64,000 nucleotides of DNA, taken from the NCBI RefSeq assembly GCF_024124765.2, contig NZ_JAMXSR020000002.1, positions 2,592,001-2,656,000 of the forward strand, in the 5' to 3' direction. The translations under genes and the position numbers were made by a program. Under the pieces are notes generated by a model, which had not been told where the DNA came from, did not search any database, and saw only the letters and a program-made list of their open reading frames with translations. Shown in pieces: positions 50,238-60,576 of the stretch (positions are counted from its first letter, which is position 1; every line of letters begins with the position of its first letter). The DNA is from Sphingomonas sp. H160509 (lineage in GTDB: Bacteria; Pseudomonadota; Alphaproteobacteria; Sphingomonadales; Sphingomonadaceae).

Positions 50238-51721
50238 TTGGAACAGAGTAAGAACCAGACGTCCTTGCGGGACGAGGATGCCGATCATACGCTGATCCTG
50301 GCGGCATTCGGCCGTTCGCTCGACGCGGCGGATCCTTTCGTGGTCGGGTTCAACGAAGCGATCCTGCCTATGGCGATCAGCGATCCGACGCTTCCCGACA
50401 ACCCGATCATTCACGTGAACGCGGCGTTCGAGCGTCTGACCGGCTATGCCCGCGACGAGGTGGTCGGGCGGAATTGTCGGTTCCTGCAAGGGCCGGAGAC
50501 GTATCCCGAGGACGTGTCGCGGCTGCGGGATGCGATCGGCCGGTCCGAGCGGCTCGAGATCGACCTGCTCAACCACCGCAAGGACGGGACGCCGTTCTGG
50601 AACCGGTTGCTGGTCGCGCCGGTATTCGATCGCAGCCGGCATCTGCGCTATTACGTCGCGTCCCAGCACGACGTGACGCTCGAACGCGAGACGCTCGCGC
50701 TGCTGGAGGCCGAGCAGCGCGAGCTCGAGGCGTCTGCAGCGGAGACGCAGGTTCGGCTCGCCGACAGCGCCGCGCGGCTGCAATTCGCGTTGAAGGCGGG
50801 GCGGCTGGGCGCGTGGACCTTCGATCCCGCCAGCCAGCATCTCGACGCGTCGGATGGCTGCAAGATCGTCTTCGGCTATGATCCGGGCGCGGCGTTCGGT
50901 TATCCCGAGTTCCTCGAAACGATCCATCCGGAGGATCGCGCGCGTGTCGTCGAGGCGATCCAGGAGACGATCGCGACGGGATGCGACTATGACATAGAAT
51001 ACCGCATCGTGACGCCAACGGCCGAAGTCCGCTGGGTTGCGATCCGCGGCGAATTGCTGACGCGCGCGGATGGCACGGCGCTGTCGATGACCGGCTTCTC
51101 GACCGACATCACCGAGCGCAAGCGGACCGAGGAACACCGCGCGCCCTGCTGGCGGGGGAATTGACGCACCGGGTCAAGAACACGCTCGCGACGGTCAGCG
51201 CGATCGTCAACCAGACGTTGCGCGATGCAGCCTCGATGTCCGAGGCGCGCGACACGATCGGTGCGCGGATCGGATCGTTGGCGGTCGCGCACGACCTGTT
51301 GCTGCGCGACGAGGTCGAGGGTGCGACGATCGCGGATATCGTGACCGGGGTGATGGCGCCGTTTGACGATGGCGGCGGTCGCCTGTTCTCGGTCGAGGGG
51401 CCGCATGTCCGGCTCGAGCCGCGCGTGACGCTCGCCTTGTCGATGGCGCTTCACGAACTGGCGACCAACGCCGCCAAATATGGCGCGCTCCACGTCGCGG
51501 GCGGGCATGTCACGATTTCATGGAGCGTCGGCATCGGCGAGGGCGGACGAAGGCTGGCCTTCATGTGGGAGGAGACCGGTGGCCCGGTGGTCACCACGCC
51601 AACGCGCACCGGCTTCGGATCGCGGATGATCGAACGGGTGCTGGCGCAGCACATGCGCGGCACCGCCCGGATCGAGTATCGCGACACCGGCGTCGTCTTC
51701 ACGATCGACGCGCCGCTTTAG
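50238..51721 (+). CDS. LOV-domain HWE-family histidine kinase (one frameshift)
   Basis: A LOV blue-light domain (about 43-145) has the flavin-adduct cysteine in GRNCRFLQGPET (Cys80) and the NNR-like QHDVT end. A coiled coil and a second PAS (about 180-290) precede the kinase. The kinase is HWE type: ELTHRVKNTLATVSAIVNQT with the phospho-His, HELATNAAKYGAL, and the W-x-E motif MWEE. The break near 51141-51150 (EEHRA / LLAGELTHR) is one missing or two extra bases. The start is TTG at 50238. Such kinases feed general stress response or single-receiver partners. Confidence 0.92.
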
Positions 51722-51735
51722 GCTCGCTCGCGTCG

Positions 51736-52087
51736 ATGCCGAAACCGCCCCCCGCTGACGACTCCCGACGGACGCTATATCGTGGTGCGCGGACGGCTGT
51801 GGCGTACCGCGAACCCCGGCCTAGACGAAGACGAACGCGTGCGACTGGTTGCGGCGTTGATGGACGGTCGGCGAGGCGTGGCCGCGGCGAAGCGGGAGGG
51901 CGATAGCGAAGCGGAGGCGGCTGCGCGGGCCGCGGTCGATGCGGCGAAGCACGGTCTGGGCGAGCGCGGGCCGGTATGGTGGACCGATGGTGCGCCCGAT
52001 CTCAACCGGCACATGGCGCGCACGACGCCCTATGCGGACTGGTTTGCGACGATGGACAACGGTGAGAGTACACCAAAACAAAGTTAA
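51736..52087 (+). CDS. small hypothetical protein (one frameshift)
   Basis: The protein reads RYIVVRGRLWRTANPGLDED...ERVRLVAALMDGRRGVAAAKREGD...GPVWWTDGAPDLNR. I recognise it only as a conserved uncharacterised sphingomonad type. The C6 run 51748-51753 has one extra base; repair joins MPKPPPLTTPDG to RYIVVRG and gives 116 aa. It follows the LOV kinase by 14 bp. Confidence 0.65.
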
Positions 52088-52170
52088 GTGATTTAACTTA
52101 ATCTATGTGAAGACTGGGCCCGACTGGCATCCGGCGCGTTGAGGGACCCTGAGTTTACCGGGAAACCCAA

Positions 52171-52521
52171 ATGTGCCACGTACTTGTGATCGAAGACGAC
52201 TGGCTGATCGCGGACCATATCATCAGCCTGATTCAGCAAGCCGGCGCGACATCCTATGATCAGGCGGATTGCGAGACCGACGCGGTCGTAGCCGCAGGGG
52301 CGCACATCCCGGACATGATCGTTTCCGACGTCCGACTTCGCGAGGGAACCGGGCCGCTGGCGGTACAAAGGATCATGGCCGCGCACGGCAACATACCCGT
52401 CATGTTCATCACCGGAACGCCCGAAGCCTGCGTGCCGTGCGATGCGCCCGCCGAAGTGCTCAACAAGCCGATCATGGAGGCCGTGGTCCTGGAAACGTTC
52501 CGAAGACTCGCCCCGCATTGA
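52171..52521 (+). CDS. single-domain response regulator
   Basis: This 116-aa receiver has no output domain. The acidic pocket is EDD (8-10), phospho-Asp53 lies in MIVSDVRLREG, PVMFITGTPE resembles the FATGUY-type alphaproteobacterial receivers, and Lys99 is in LNKP. Such proteins take phosphate from HWE kinases and act as shuttles or sinks; the LOV-HWE kinase 450 bp upstream is the obvious candidate partner (inference). Confidence 0.9.
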   Translation: MCHVLVIEDDWLIADHIISLIQQAGATSYDQADCETDAVVAAGAHIPDMIVSDVRLREGTGPLAVQRIMAAHGNIPVMFITGTPEACVPCDAPAEVLNKPIMEAVVLETFRRLAPH

Positions 52522-52566
52522 TGAGTAGGAGGTACGGCGTGGTTAGCGCCGTACCTCGATTGGCTT

Positions 52567-52872
52567 TCAACCCTGGATATCGCTCGCGTCGAATTCCTTG
52601 AACGCGGCCTTCACCTCGGCGGCGCGGGCATCGTCCGCGATGTCGACGGAGACGACGATCTTGCCTTCAAGGGCGGCATCGTCGCGTGATTCCGGCGTCG
52701 GGTCCTTGCCTTCGGTATCCGAACCGGCCTTCTCGTCGCCGACGCTGTTGTCTGCGCCGTCGGTGGTGATGAAGATGTCGGTCCGCTCGATGCCCTGCTC
52801 CTGGACCAGGCGCTCGACGGTCATCTCGGCTTCGCGGCGGGTATCGAACTTTGCCTTGAGGGTGGTGGACAT
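52567..52872 (-). CDS. small acidic hypothetical protein
   Basis: This 101-aa protein (MSTTLKAKFDTRREAEMTVERLVQEQGIERTDIFI...GKIVVSVDIADDARAAEVKAAFKEFDA) shows two beta-alpha-beta-like halves around an acidic disordered centre. It resembles small ferredoxin-like stress-associated proteins, but I cannot name a family. A GGAGCG site precedes the ATG. Confidence 0.7.
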   Translation of the reverse strand: MSTTLKAKFDTRREAEMTVERLVQEQGIERTDIFITTDGADNSVGDEKAGSDTEGKDPTPESRDDAALEGKIVVSVDIADDARAAEVKAAFKEFDASDIQG

Positions 52873-52900
52873 TGGTCGCTCCTAGTTGCGGGTCAAAAGG

Positions 52901-53785
52901 TCAGGCGGGACACAGATCGGGCGATGCGGCGTGTGCGCGATCGCTAGCGTCGATGTCCGCGAGGTGATCGAGGAAATTGGTCAGTTCGGTGCGGCGGCGC
53001 GCTTCGCCGGCGAACTCGCGGTCGACGCCGAGCGCCCATAGCAGCGAGCAGCGATCGGGATCGTGGTGGAGCGCATCGAGCTGGTCCGCGCGGTGCTCGA
53101 CGTCGCCGGTCGTCTCCGCCAGGCCGGCTTCGACGATGTCCTCGGCCTGGCGACGCAACGCGACTGCAATCTCGCCGAGCGCGAGTTCGGGATGATATTG
53201 CACGCCCCAGAAAATCCCGCCGTCGTGACGGATCTCGGCGGCCTGGATCGTCGTGACGGCGTTGCTCGCGAGCAGGGTCGCGTTGGCGGGAAGCGTCTCG
53301 ACTTCGTCGCCGTGGATCGCAGGGGCGTCCCAGCTCGCCGCACGGCCGGCGAGCAGCGGATGATCGCGGCCGGCGTCGGTCGGCGTGATGCGGCGGGCGA
53401 TCCCGGCCTCCATCCGCTGCGGCATCTTGCGCACTTTCCCACCGGCGGCGGCGACCGCGAGCTGCAGCCCGGCGCAGGATCCGAATGACGGCGTGCCCGA
53501 TGCGAATACCGATCGCATGAAGGTCAGCTGGCGTCGGACCTCCGGGCTGTCGTCATAGACGTGGAGCGGCGATCCGGTGATGAACACCGCGTCGAACAGT
53601 CCCAGCGCGTTGGCCTCATAGACCTGCGCATCGTCGTCGGCGGGTGCCACGATCGTGATCTCGGCATCGGGACGGAGCTGACGAAGCGTCGACGCATAGG
53701 TTTCGCCCGAGCTTTTGCCGGCGTGGCGACGACGCGCCTCGCGCTCGTCCGCGGTCTCGCTTTCGGCAACCAGAAAATGCGGCAA
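52901..53785 (-). CDS. class I glutamine amidotransferase
   Basis: This GATase1 protein has nucleophile GSCAGLQLAVAA (Cys), VQYHPE (His-Glu), and GSPLHVYDDSPEVRRQL. The class makes ammonia from glutamine for a partner, or hydrolyses gamma-glutamyl compounds. The C-terminal 80 residues are helical and unfamiliar. The start is taken as TTG at 53785 because AGAGGA lies 6 nt upstream; GTG at 53800 adds five residues. About 294 aa. Confidence 0.85.
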   Translation of the reverse strand: MPHFLVAESETADEREARRRHAGKSSGETYASTLRQLRPDAEITIVAPADDDAQVYEANALGLFDAVFITGSPLHVYDDSPEVRRQLTFMRSVFASGTPSFGSCAGLQLAVAAAGGKVRKMPQRMEAGIARRITPTDAGRDHPLLAGRAASWDAPAIHGDEVETLPANATLLASNAVTTIQAAEIRHDGGIFWGVQYHPELALGEIAVALRRQAEDIVEAGLAETTGDVEHRADQLDALHHDPDRCSLLWALGVDREFAGEARRRTELTNFLDHLADIDASDRAHAASPDLCPA

Positions 53786-53868
53786 ACCCGGTCCTCTCAC
53801 GTCTCGGTTCGAGCGACCTCAACGCGCTGGCACGCGTTTCGTCCGCCGCCGCCGCAAATTTTGCGCGC

Positions 53869-54947
53869 TCACATCTCCAGCGCGCGCTCGTAACCGGTGA
53901 GTTCGAGATAGCCGCGACCGCCGCGGGTGCGGACCGCGCCCCTCCCAATAGACCGGCAGACCGCTGCGGCGGGCGTCGAGCTCCTGCGCGGCGAACATCG
54001 GTACGAGGCGCCAGCGCTGGATGTCGCCGGCTATGCGCACGCTCAGTTCCTGCGAGACCGGGTAGAGCGCGCCGGTCGCCTTGCTCCGCCATGTCGCGAG
54101 CGGGCGGAAGGCGACGTCGCCCGGGCCGAACACCGTCATGCTGCCGTCGGCGCGACGGAGCGAGCCGCCCGTCCAGACCGTGCCGCCGCTCTTGCGCCGA
54201 ATGCGGAACGCCATCAGCGCGGAGCCGTCGTCGAAATTGAGCCCGGTCCAGTCCCAGCCTTGCGCGGCGGGGGCGAGGTAGTTGGACGACCATTCGCGGT
54301 CCAGCCACGCCTCGCCAGTTACTGCGACCGTTCCGCCGCCTTTGCGGACGCGGCCGGTCACGCGGAGATGCGGCACCGAGTAATAATAGCTGGCCTCCTC
54401 GGGGCGTGGTCCCTTGCGGCTATAGCCTCCGATCCCCTGCGGCAGGGGAGGCTGGGTTGGCTGAAAATCGAGCGCGAGGCCGAAGCCGTCCGCGTTTACG
54501 CGCGTCGTCCAGCGGCCATTCCTCGCGCGGCGCAACCGCCAGTCGCGGATCGCGACGTCGGCATCGCCGGTACGGGCCTGCGCCAGACCGAAGCCTTCGC
54601 GTGCCGCCTGCTCGCCGTGGAGCAGCTTGCCGGTGGTCGGATCGGACAGCGCGGCGTGCGCGAACAGGACCTGGCGTGCGGCGAACCGGCTGGGGTTGCG
54701 CGGATCGACCGGCGGGCGGGTGCGGAAGAACGTCACCTGGAAACCGAGATCCTTGCCATCCTCGGTCCGCAGCCAGCCGGTGACGTACCACCATTCGGTG
54801 CGAAACGCCGGGTGCGCGCCGTGATCCGCGGGGAAACGGAGTGTGATGCCCGGCCGCACGACCGGATAAGGGGGCGGGCGGCGTGGCGGCTGGCGCGGCG
54901 ACACCGATCGCGGCGATCCAGCCGAGCAGGGCCCAAGGTCGCAGCAT
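53869..54947 (-). CDS. AttH/CrtC-like lipocalin-domain protein (two frameshifts)
   Basis: The signal peptide LRPWALLGWIAAIGVAAPAAT leads into an AttH/CrtC-type domain: GAHPAFRTEWWYVTGWLRTEDG, FQVTFFRTRPP, GEAWLDREWSSNYLAPAAQGWDW. This family includes carotenoid hydratases and exported proteins paired with ABC permeases. Extra bases in plus-strand runs G5 54870-54874 and C4 53939-53942 break the frame; repair gives PPAPYPVVRPGITLRF and YWEGAVRTRGGRGYLELTGYE with a stop at 53869-53871, 358 aa. The stop of the permease shares a base with this ATG. Confidence 0.85.
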
Positions 54948-57508
54948 CACCAATCCTCCCGCACCGACTGTACCGCGCTCTTCGCCGTCGCGCGCCGCCC
55001 CGCGAGCATCGCGGTCGCCGCCGCCGCACCCGTCAACGCGGTCGCGACGCCGATCAGCGTGCCGAGCGGGATGCGGGTGGTCATCGTCCAGTTGAACGAC
55101 TGCGGGTTGATGACGTGGATCAGCACTTGCGACAGGACCAGGCCGAGCCCGATCCCCGCGAGCGCGCCGGTGAGCCCGACGATCGCGCCTTCGGTGGCGA
55201 GCATCCTGGTGAGCTGGCCGCGGGTGAGGCCGAGATGCCGCAACATCCCGAACTCGCGTTCGCGCGCGATCGTCTGCGCCGACATCGTTGCCGCGACGCC
55301 CGCCAGCCCGACCAGGATCGCCACCGCCTCCAGCAGATAGGTGACCGCGAAACTGCGATCGAACAGCGTCAGCGCGAGTTTCCGCAACGTCGCCGGCTGG
55401 CCGACCTCGACCTGGGGACGCAGGTCGGCGGGCAGGCGATCGGTCATCGCGCGCGCGACCTTGGCCGGATCCGCACCGGGCAGGATCGTCGCGGAAATCT
55501 CGTCGCGGCGATCGTCGCCGGTGAGGCGCTGGTAGTCGCCCTCGTCGATCAGCACCGCACCCGCCTGGCGCCCGTAGTCGCGCCATATGCCGGCGACCGT
55601 GAACTGCGTGCGGCCGGCGATCGGCAGCGTAATGCGCTCGCCCGCATTCCAGCCGTACAGGCGGTGCGCGGGCTCGGAGACCCAGATCGGCAGCGCATCC
55701 TTCGGCACCGCCTCCTTCTGCACCGACGGTCCGCGATCGATCAGCACCAGCAACGGATCGCGGCCACCGCGCTCGGGTCGCGCGATCAGGCTGACGGGTG
55801 GGCGATCCGCGGCGATGGTCAGCGGGATCTGGCGGCTAAAGGCGAGGCGGGTGACACCCGGCGTGCCGGCGATACGCGTGCGCGTCTCCGGATCGAACGT
55901 CGCGCCGGCGGTGGTGCGCAGATACAGGTCCGCGCCGAGCACCTGGTTGAGCCACTCGTCGACCGCGCCGCGGAAGCTGGTCACCATCGTCGCCATCGCG
56001 ATCATCAGCGCAGTCGACGCGACGATCCCGCACAATGCGGTCGCCGCTTCGCCCGGCGCGCCGTGAAGGTGACGAACCGCGAGCGTGCCGGGCACGCTGC
56101 CTCGCGTCCGCCTTGCCAGCGGGGTCAGCAGCGTGCGCGCGAACCACGGCACGCCCGCGACGCCGCCCGCGAGCATCAGCGCCATCCCCAGGAAACCGAA
56201 CAGCGGCAGCCCGGCGATCGCGGGCAACAGCGACGCGGCGCCTCCCGCAACGAGCAACGCGGCGGCGGGCCACCATGCGACCGGCCGCCGAGGATCGAGT
56301 ACGTCGCCGGCGTTCTTGAGTGCGGCGGCCGGTGCAGCCCGCGCCGCGACGCGTGCGGGCAACGCGCTGCCCAGGATCGCCGCGAGCAGGCCGAGCGCGA
56401 AGAACCCGATCGCGGCACCGGGCTGGATCACGACGCGCGCGGTGCTGCCGCCGAAATAGCCCGCACCCAGGTCGCCGCCGAACCAGTGGAGTGCCGCCCA
56501 TGCCAGGCCGTACCCAGCCGCCAATCCTGCCGCGGCGCCGACCAGTCCGATCGCGAGCCCTTCGATCACGACTGCGGCGATGATCCCGGCGCGCGGCATG
56601 CCCAATGTCCGAAGCAATGCGAACGCGCGTTGCCGCCGCACCACCGACAGCGACTGCGCCGAATAGACGAGGAAGCCGCCGGTCAGCAGCGCGACCAGCG
56701 CCAGCATGTCGAGATTGACGCGGTACGCGCGCGACAATGCATCGCCCTGCGCGTTCTGCGTCTCGGCGGTCGACAGGATCGCGTCCGCGGGCAGGATCGC
56801 GCGCAACGCCGGCTCCGCGATTGAGCGATCCGACAGCGCGAGGTCGAGGCGATCGATCCGCCCGAGACGCCCGAACCGCCACTGTGCCGCGGCGATATCC
56901 ATGACGCCGACCGCAGTCGATTCGTCCGTCGCCGGCAGCGTGCCCGCCACCCGCAGCGGCACCGACCGGCCGTTGGCGACGACGACCAATCGCGTGCCGA
57001 TCTTCGCACCGACCTGGGTCAGCGCCGCACGCGACAGGAACAGCGCGGACTCGTCGAACGCCGTATCGTTGCCGGTATCGGGACCACGCGGGCGGATGCC
57101 GATCAGCGACGGCGTGACCGTAGCCGCCCGGATCACGTCGACGCCCAGCAGCGTCAGCCGCGCCTTGCCGATCCGCGCATCGAGGCGCAGCACCGGGCTG
57201 GCATCGCCGACGCCATCGGCCCGCGCGACGCGGGGATAGAGGCGTTCGTCGAAGCCGAGCGGGCTGGTCGCGCGGACCGACAGTTCGGCGGCGCCGCTGA
57301 CGCCCCGCATCGCGCCATCGAACGACGCCAGCGCCGAACCGTTGACGAGATGCACCGCGAAGCCGAGCGCCACGCCGACCGCGATCGCGACTGCCGTCAA
57401 CAGGAAGCGGGCAGGGTGGAACCGCCACTCGCCCGCGATCAGCCAGCGCAGGCCCAGCCGTCCCGACCAGAGCCCGGACCCGGACGTCAGGCCTATCTCA
57501 GGCGCCAC
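54947..57508 (-). CDS. FtsX-like ABC transporter permease
   Basis: This protein of about 853 aa has the double FtsX/MacB-like layout: a first membrane helix (LLTAVAIAVGVALGFAVHLVN), a large periplasmic domain, three helices, a repeat of the pattern, and a last set of helices ending LAGRRATAKSAVQSVREDW. With the ATPase upstream it forms a YbbAP/AttFG-like exporter of unknown cargo. I take GTG at 57508; GTG at 57532 is possible and would add eight residues overlapping the ATPase more deeply. It is intact over 2.5 kb. Confidence 0.9.
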   Translation of the reverse strand: MAPEIGLTSGSGLWSGRLGLRWLIAGEWRFHPARFLLTAVAIAVGVALGFAVHLVNGSALASFDGAMRGVSGAAELSVRATSPLGFDERLYPRVARADGVGDASPVLRLDARIGKARLTLLGVDVIRAATVTPSLIGIRPRGPDTGNDTAFDESALFLSRAALTQVGAKIGTRLVVVANGRSVPLRVAGTLPATDESTAVGVMDIAAAQWRFGRLGRIDRLDLALSDRSIAEPALRAILPADAILSTAETQNAQGDALSRAYRVNLDMLALVALLTGGFLVYSAQSLSVVRRQRAFALLRTLGMPRAGIIAAVVIEGLAIGLVGAAAGLAAGYGLAWAALHWFGGDLGAGYFGGSTARVVIQPGAAIGFFALGLLAAILGSALPARVAARAAPAAALKNAGDVLDPRRPVAWWPAAALLVAGGAASLLPAIAGLPLFGFLGMALMLAGGVAGVPWFARTLLTPLARRTRGSVPGTLAVRHLHGAPGEAATALCGIVASTALMIAMATMVTSFRGAVDEWLNQVLGADLYLRTTAGATFDPETRTRIAGTPGVTRLAFSRQIPLTIAADRPPVSLIARPERGGRDPLLVLIDRGPSVQKEAVPKDALPIWVSEPAHRLYGWNAGERITLPIAGRTQFTVAGIWRDYGRQAGAVLIDEGDYQRLTGDDRRDEISATILPGADPAKVARAMTDRLPADLRPQVEVGQPATLRKLALTLFDRSFAVTYLLEAVAILVGLAGVAATMSAQTIAREREFGMLRHLGLTRGQLTRMLATEGAIVGLTGALAGIGLGLVLSQVLIHVINPQSFNWTMTTRIPLGTLIGVATALTGAAAATAMLAGRRATAKSAVQSVREDW

Positions 57509-58186
57509 GCCGCTCCACCAGTCCTTCGGCACCCAGCGTCAGTACGCGGTCGGCGATCGCCGCGCTCGCGTCCGAATGCGTTACCATCACGCCCGCCGCG
57601 CCATTGCCGCGCACCGCGTCGGCGAACAGCGACAGCACGCGCGCCGCGGTCTCCGGATCGAGGTTGCCGGTCGGCTCGTCCGCGAGGATCAGCGCGGGGC
57701 GGTGGACGAGCGCACGGGCGATCGCCACGCGCTGCAGCTCGCCCCCCGACAGGTCGCGCGCATAGCCGTCGCCGCGACCGTCCAGGCCGACCGCATCGAG
57801 CATCTCTTCGGCGCGCGTCGATGCCGCGACGTTGTCCGGCGAGACGAGCGCCAGCGGCAGCGCAACGTTCTGGCGCAGCGTCAAATAGGGGGAGGGATGT
57901 GGAAGGCCTGGAACACGAAGCCGATCCGCTCGCGCCGCAACCGCGTCCGCGCGGTCTCGTCGAGCGTGCCGAGGTCGATGCCGTCGATCGCCACGCTGCC
58001 CTCGTCCGCCTCGTCCAGCCCGGCGAGGATGTTGAGCAAAGTCGATTTCCCGACCCCCGACTCGCCGATGATCGCGACCAGTTCGCCCGCGCCGACCTCC
58101 AGATCCAGATGCCGGAACAGCCGCCGCGGCCCCGGCACCGACTTACCGAGCGCACGGACCGCGAGAAGGGGAGGGGCGTCAGGCAT
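57498..58186 (-). CDS. ABC transporter ATPase, LolD/YbbA type (one frameshift)
   Basis: This protein of about 229 aa has Walker A IGESGVGKSTLLN, Q-loop FVFQAFH, signature LSGGELQRVAIARAL, Walker B LILADEPTGNLD and H-loop VTHSD. The plus-strand G5 run 57888-57892 is one base short or two too long; repair joins GFVFQAFHIP to YLTLRQNVALPLA. It overlaps the permease by 11 bp and is probably the motor for it. A Met 15 codons upstream (58231) is possible. Confidence 0.92.
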
Positions 58187-58249
58187 GTCCAGTCCGTGCA
58201 ATAGCTTGGGTGGCGCCGCAAGCACCGACATCGCTGGATATGCGGTAGA

Positions 58250-60457
58250 TCAGTAACCCGGCCGATAGGTTCGTTCGACGTGGCCCGCCAGTTCGTCGGG
58301 ATGGAAATAGACCGGGCGCAACCGTCCCTCGGCATAGCGCGCTACCTGATCGGCGAAATGCGGCGATCGGACGTCGCCGCTCTGGCCGCCGGCCATGACC
58401 GCCGTTGCCTTCACCCGCGCGCCGAACTCGACCACCGCGACGAAGCTGTTGCCGCTGCTGCCGTAATAGCGTTTCGTCCCCGGCCACGGCTTCGCGCCGA
58501 ACGATGCGAGGCTGCCCCACTGCGCCGAGGTGAACGGCACCGGGGTCGAGGCGCGGGCATCGTCGAAATGCGGTGCAATCGAATCGTCGAGCCGCTGGAA
58601 GCGGTTGATGTCCTTCCACGGCGTCCGCCAATCGCCGAAATCCTGCTTGAGCCGAGTGACGGCCGTGCTCAGCGCGGCGAGCTTCGTATCAGGGCCGACT
58701 CGCGTGGCGATATAGTCGGGCACGTTCAGGCGCTCGGCCTGCGCGAAGCTGCCGACCTCACGCCACAATTGGTCGCCCCAGAAGACCGCGAGGCTGGTCG
58801 CGGTGGAATCATAGGCCCAGCGATGGTCCCAGCCCTTGAGCAGCGCGATCGGTGCGGCAAGCGCAGGGCGACGCGGATCGCTGGCGGGAAGTGCCTCCCA
58901 CGCGGCGACCAGTCCGGGCAGCAATCGCGCAAAGGCGGGGAGATAGGGATCGAACGCGGCGGCCCGCAGCGTGTCGGGTGTCCAGCCGGTCTTCCCCGTC
59001 AGCAACAGGTCGGCATGGACGCCCCGCGCATTGCCGCCGACCTGGTCCATGTAGCGCGGATAGTCCACCGCCTTGGGGCTGTCCGGGCCCGCCGCGCTCC
59101 ACGGCCAGTCGTTGGTGTTGTGCGCCCACCCTATGCGAGGATTGAGCACGCTCGGCAGGCTGGGGAGCATATGCAGGCCATGCCAGTCGGTCGCGGGGTC
59201 GCTGCCGTCGACCGGGCGGGTATAGTCGAAGCGATCGTCGCGGATCGGCATGAACTGCGGCATCAGGAACGCGATCTCGCCCTTGCTGTCCGCGAACAGC
59301 GTGTCGTTCGACGAATTCGCCTTCAACGCCGCGACCTTCATGTATCCTGCGAGATCGGTCGCCTTGGTCCGCAGGTAGCTTTGCTCGAGCGCCGGCACCG
59401 GGCGCCACATCAGCGCGGTGGCGATCCATTTGCCGGCCTTGGTCGCGACGATCGGGCCGTGATGCGTGCGGTAGGTGGTGAAGCGGCGCTCGGCCATCGT
59501 CCCGTCGGGCTGGCGGACGTGCAGCGTAACGGTGCGTGCGACGACTGGCCGGCTGGTCTTGCCGTAGCGATAGGCATAGTCGCCGCCACGCCGCGTGATC
59601 CGCTCGGCGAACTCGTCGACGTTGTCGACCGTTGCCGACGTGTGCATCCACCCGGCCTTCGGATTGAAGCCCTGGTAGACGAAGAACTGGCCCCAGGTGC
59701 TGGCGCCATACGCGTTCAGCCCCTCGTCGCTGGTCATCTGCGCCTCGGAGCGGAAATAGAAGCTGGTGTGCGGATTGATCAGCAGCAGCGCGTGGCCGTT
59801 CGCGGTCAGCCGGGGCGCGATGGCGATTCCGTTGGAGCCCGACGGCTCGCGCGGGATCATCCCGAGTTCTTCGGGCGTCGGGGGGGTAGGCTGGCCGTAG
59901 AAGGTCTTCAGGTCGCTGAGCGAGATCCGCTCGATATCGCCGCCGATGCTGCCTTCGGTGAAGCTGAGCGCCATCCACGGCTCGAACCGGGTCAGCACGC
60001 GGGGCTTCACCTGCGAGTGCGTCGCGAGATAATAGTTCAGACCGTCCGCCCAGGCCTGCATCAGCGTGCGCAACCATGTCGGGCTCGCGGCATAGTCCGC
60101 CTTCAACGCGACGGGATCGACGAACAGCCGCTGGCGGAGGTCTGCCCAGACCGCGTCCTCGCCCACGTCAGCGCCGGCCGCCTCGGCGGTCCGGCCGAGC
60201 GCGGTCAGGTAATTCGCCTCGATCCGCGGGAAATCGTCCTCCGCCTGCGCATAGATCATCCCGAACACCGCATCGGCATCCGACCGGCCCTTGATATGCG
60301 GGATGCCCCAGTCGTCGCGGGTGATCGTCACGCGCTTGGCCTGCGCCTGCCATCGTTGCATGTCGGTGGGCGCAGTACCGGATGCCGCAGAGGACGGGGC
60401 GGCCAGCAGCAAAGCCGACAGGATCAACGGGTGACGCGCGCGCCGAAGGATTGCCAT
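58250..60457 (-). CDS. penicillin acylase family protein
   Basis: This Ntn-hydrolase is a secreted precursor that cleaves itself into alpha and beta chains. The signal peptide (RHPLILSALLLAAPSSAASG) is followed by the alpha-chain motif RDDWGIPHIKGRSDADAVFGMIYAQAEDDF. The expected new N-terminal Ser lies in EPSGSNGIAIAP (Ser208 from this start). HTNDWPWSAAG lies further on. Members hydrolyse amides such as acyl-homoserine lactones, penicillins or other N-acyl compounds; the substrate here is unknown. The start at 60457 is chosen for its signal peptide; ATGs at 60481 and 60493 are also open. About 735 aa, intact. Confidence 0.92.
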   Translation of the reverse strand: MAILRRARHPLILSALLLAAPSSAASGTAPTDMQRWQAQAKRVTITRDDWGIPHIKGRSDADAVFGMIYAQAEDDFPRIEANYLTALGRTAEAAGADVGEDAVWADLRQRLFVDPVALKADYAASPTWLRTLMQAWADGLNYYLATHSQVKPRVLTRFEPWMALSFTEGSIGGDIERISLSDLKTFYGQPTPPTPEELGMIPREPSGSNGIAIAPRLTANGHALLLINPHTSFYFRSEAQMTSDEGLNAYGASTWGQFFVYQGFNPKAGWMHTSATVDNVDEFAERITRRGGDYAYRYGKTSRPVVARTVTLHVRQPDGTMAERRFTTYRTHHGPIVATKAGKWIATALMWRPVPALEQSYLRTKATDLAGYMKVAALKANSSNDTLFADSKGEIAFLMPQFMPIRDDRFDYTRPVDGSDPATDWHGLHMLPSLPSVLNPRIGWAHNTNDWPWSAAGPDSPKAVDYPRYMDQVGGNARGVHADLLLTGKTGWTPDTLRAAAFDPYLPAFARLLPGLVAAWEALPASDPRRPALAAPIALLKGWDHRWAYDSTATSLAVFWGDQLWREVGSFAQAERLNVPDYIATRVGPDTKLAALSTAVTRLKQDFGDWRTPWKDINRFQRLDDSIAPHFDDARASTPVPFTSAQWGSLASFGAKPWPGTKRYYGSSGNSFVAVVEFGARVKATAVMAGGQSGDVRSPHFADQVARYAEGRLRPVYFHPDELAGHVERTYRPGY

Positions 60458-60576
60458 GCGCCGAGCGTAAGGCGAGCGCATGGGAAATGCCATGCGTACT
60501 GATGGTAATGAAGATGGTGGATCGGAAGGCTGAGGCTCTGTCGCCTCGCGCTGGACCGCTGTTTTCCTGAGAAAAC

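Noticed and set aside
53927..56824. Nearly 1000-codon open frame opposite the AttH and permease genes
   Set aside because: It is Arg/Asp/Gly-rich low-complexity sequence antisense to intact transporter sequence; the same is true at 36770-38809 (opposite ftsK) and 58280-60502 (opposite the acylase).
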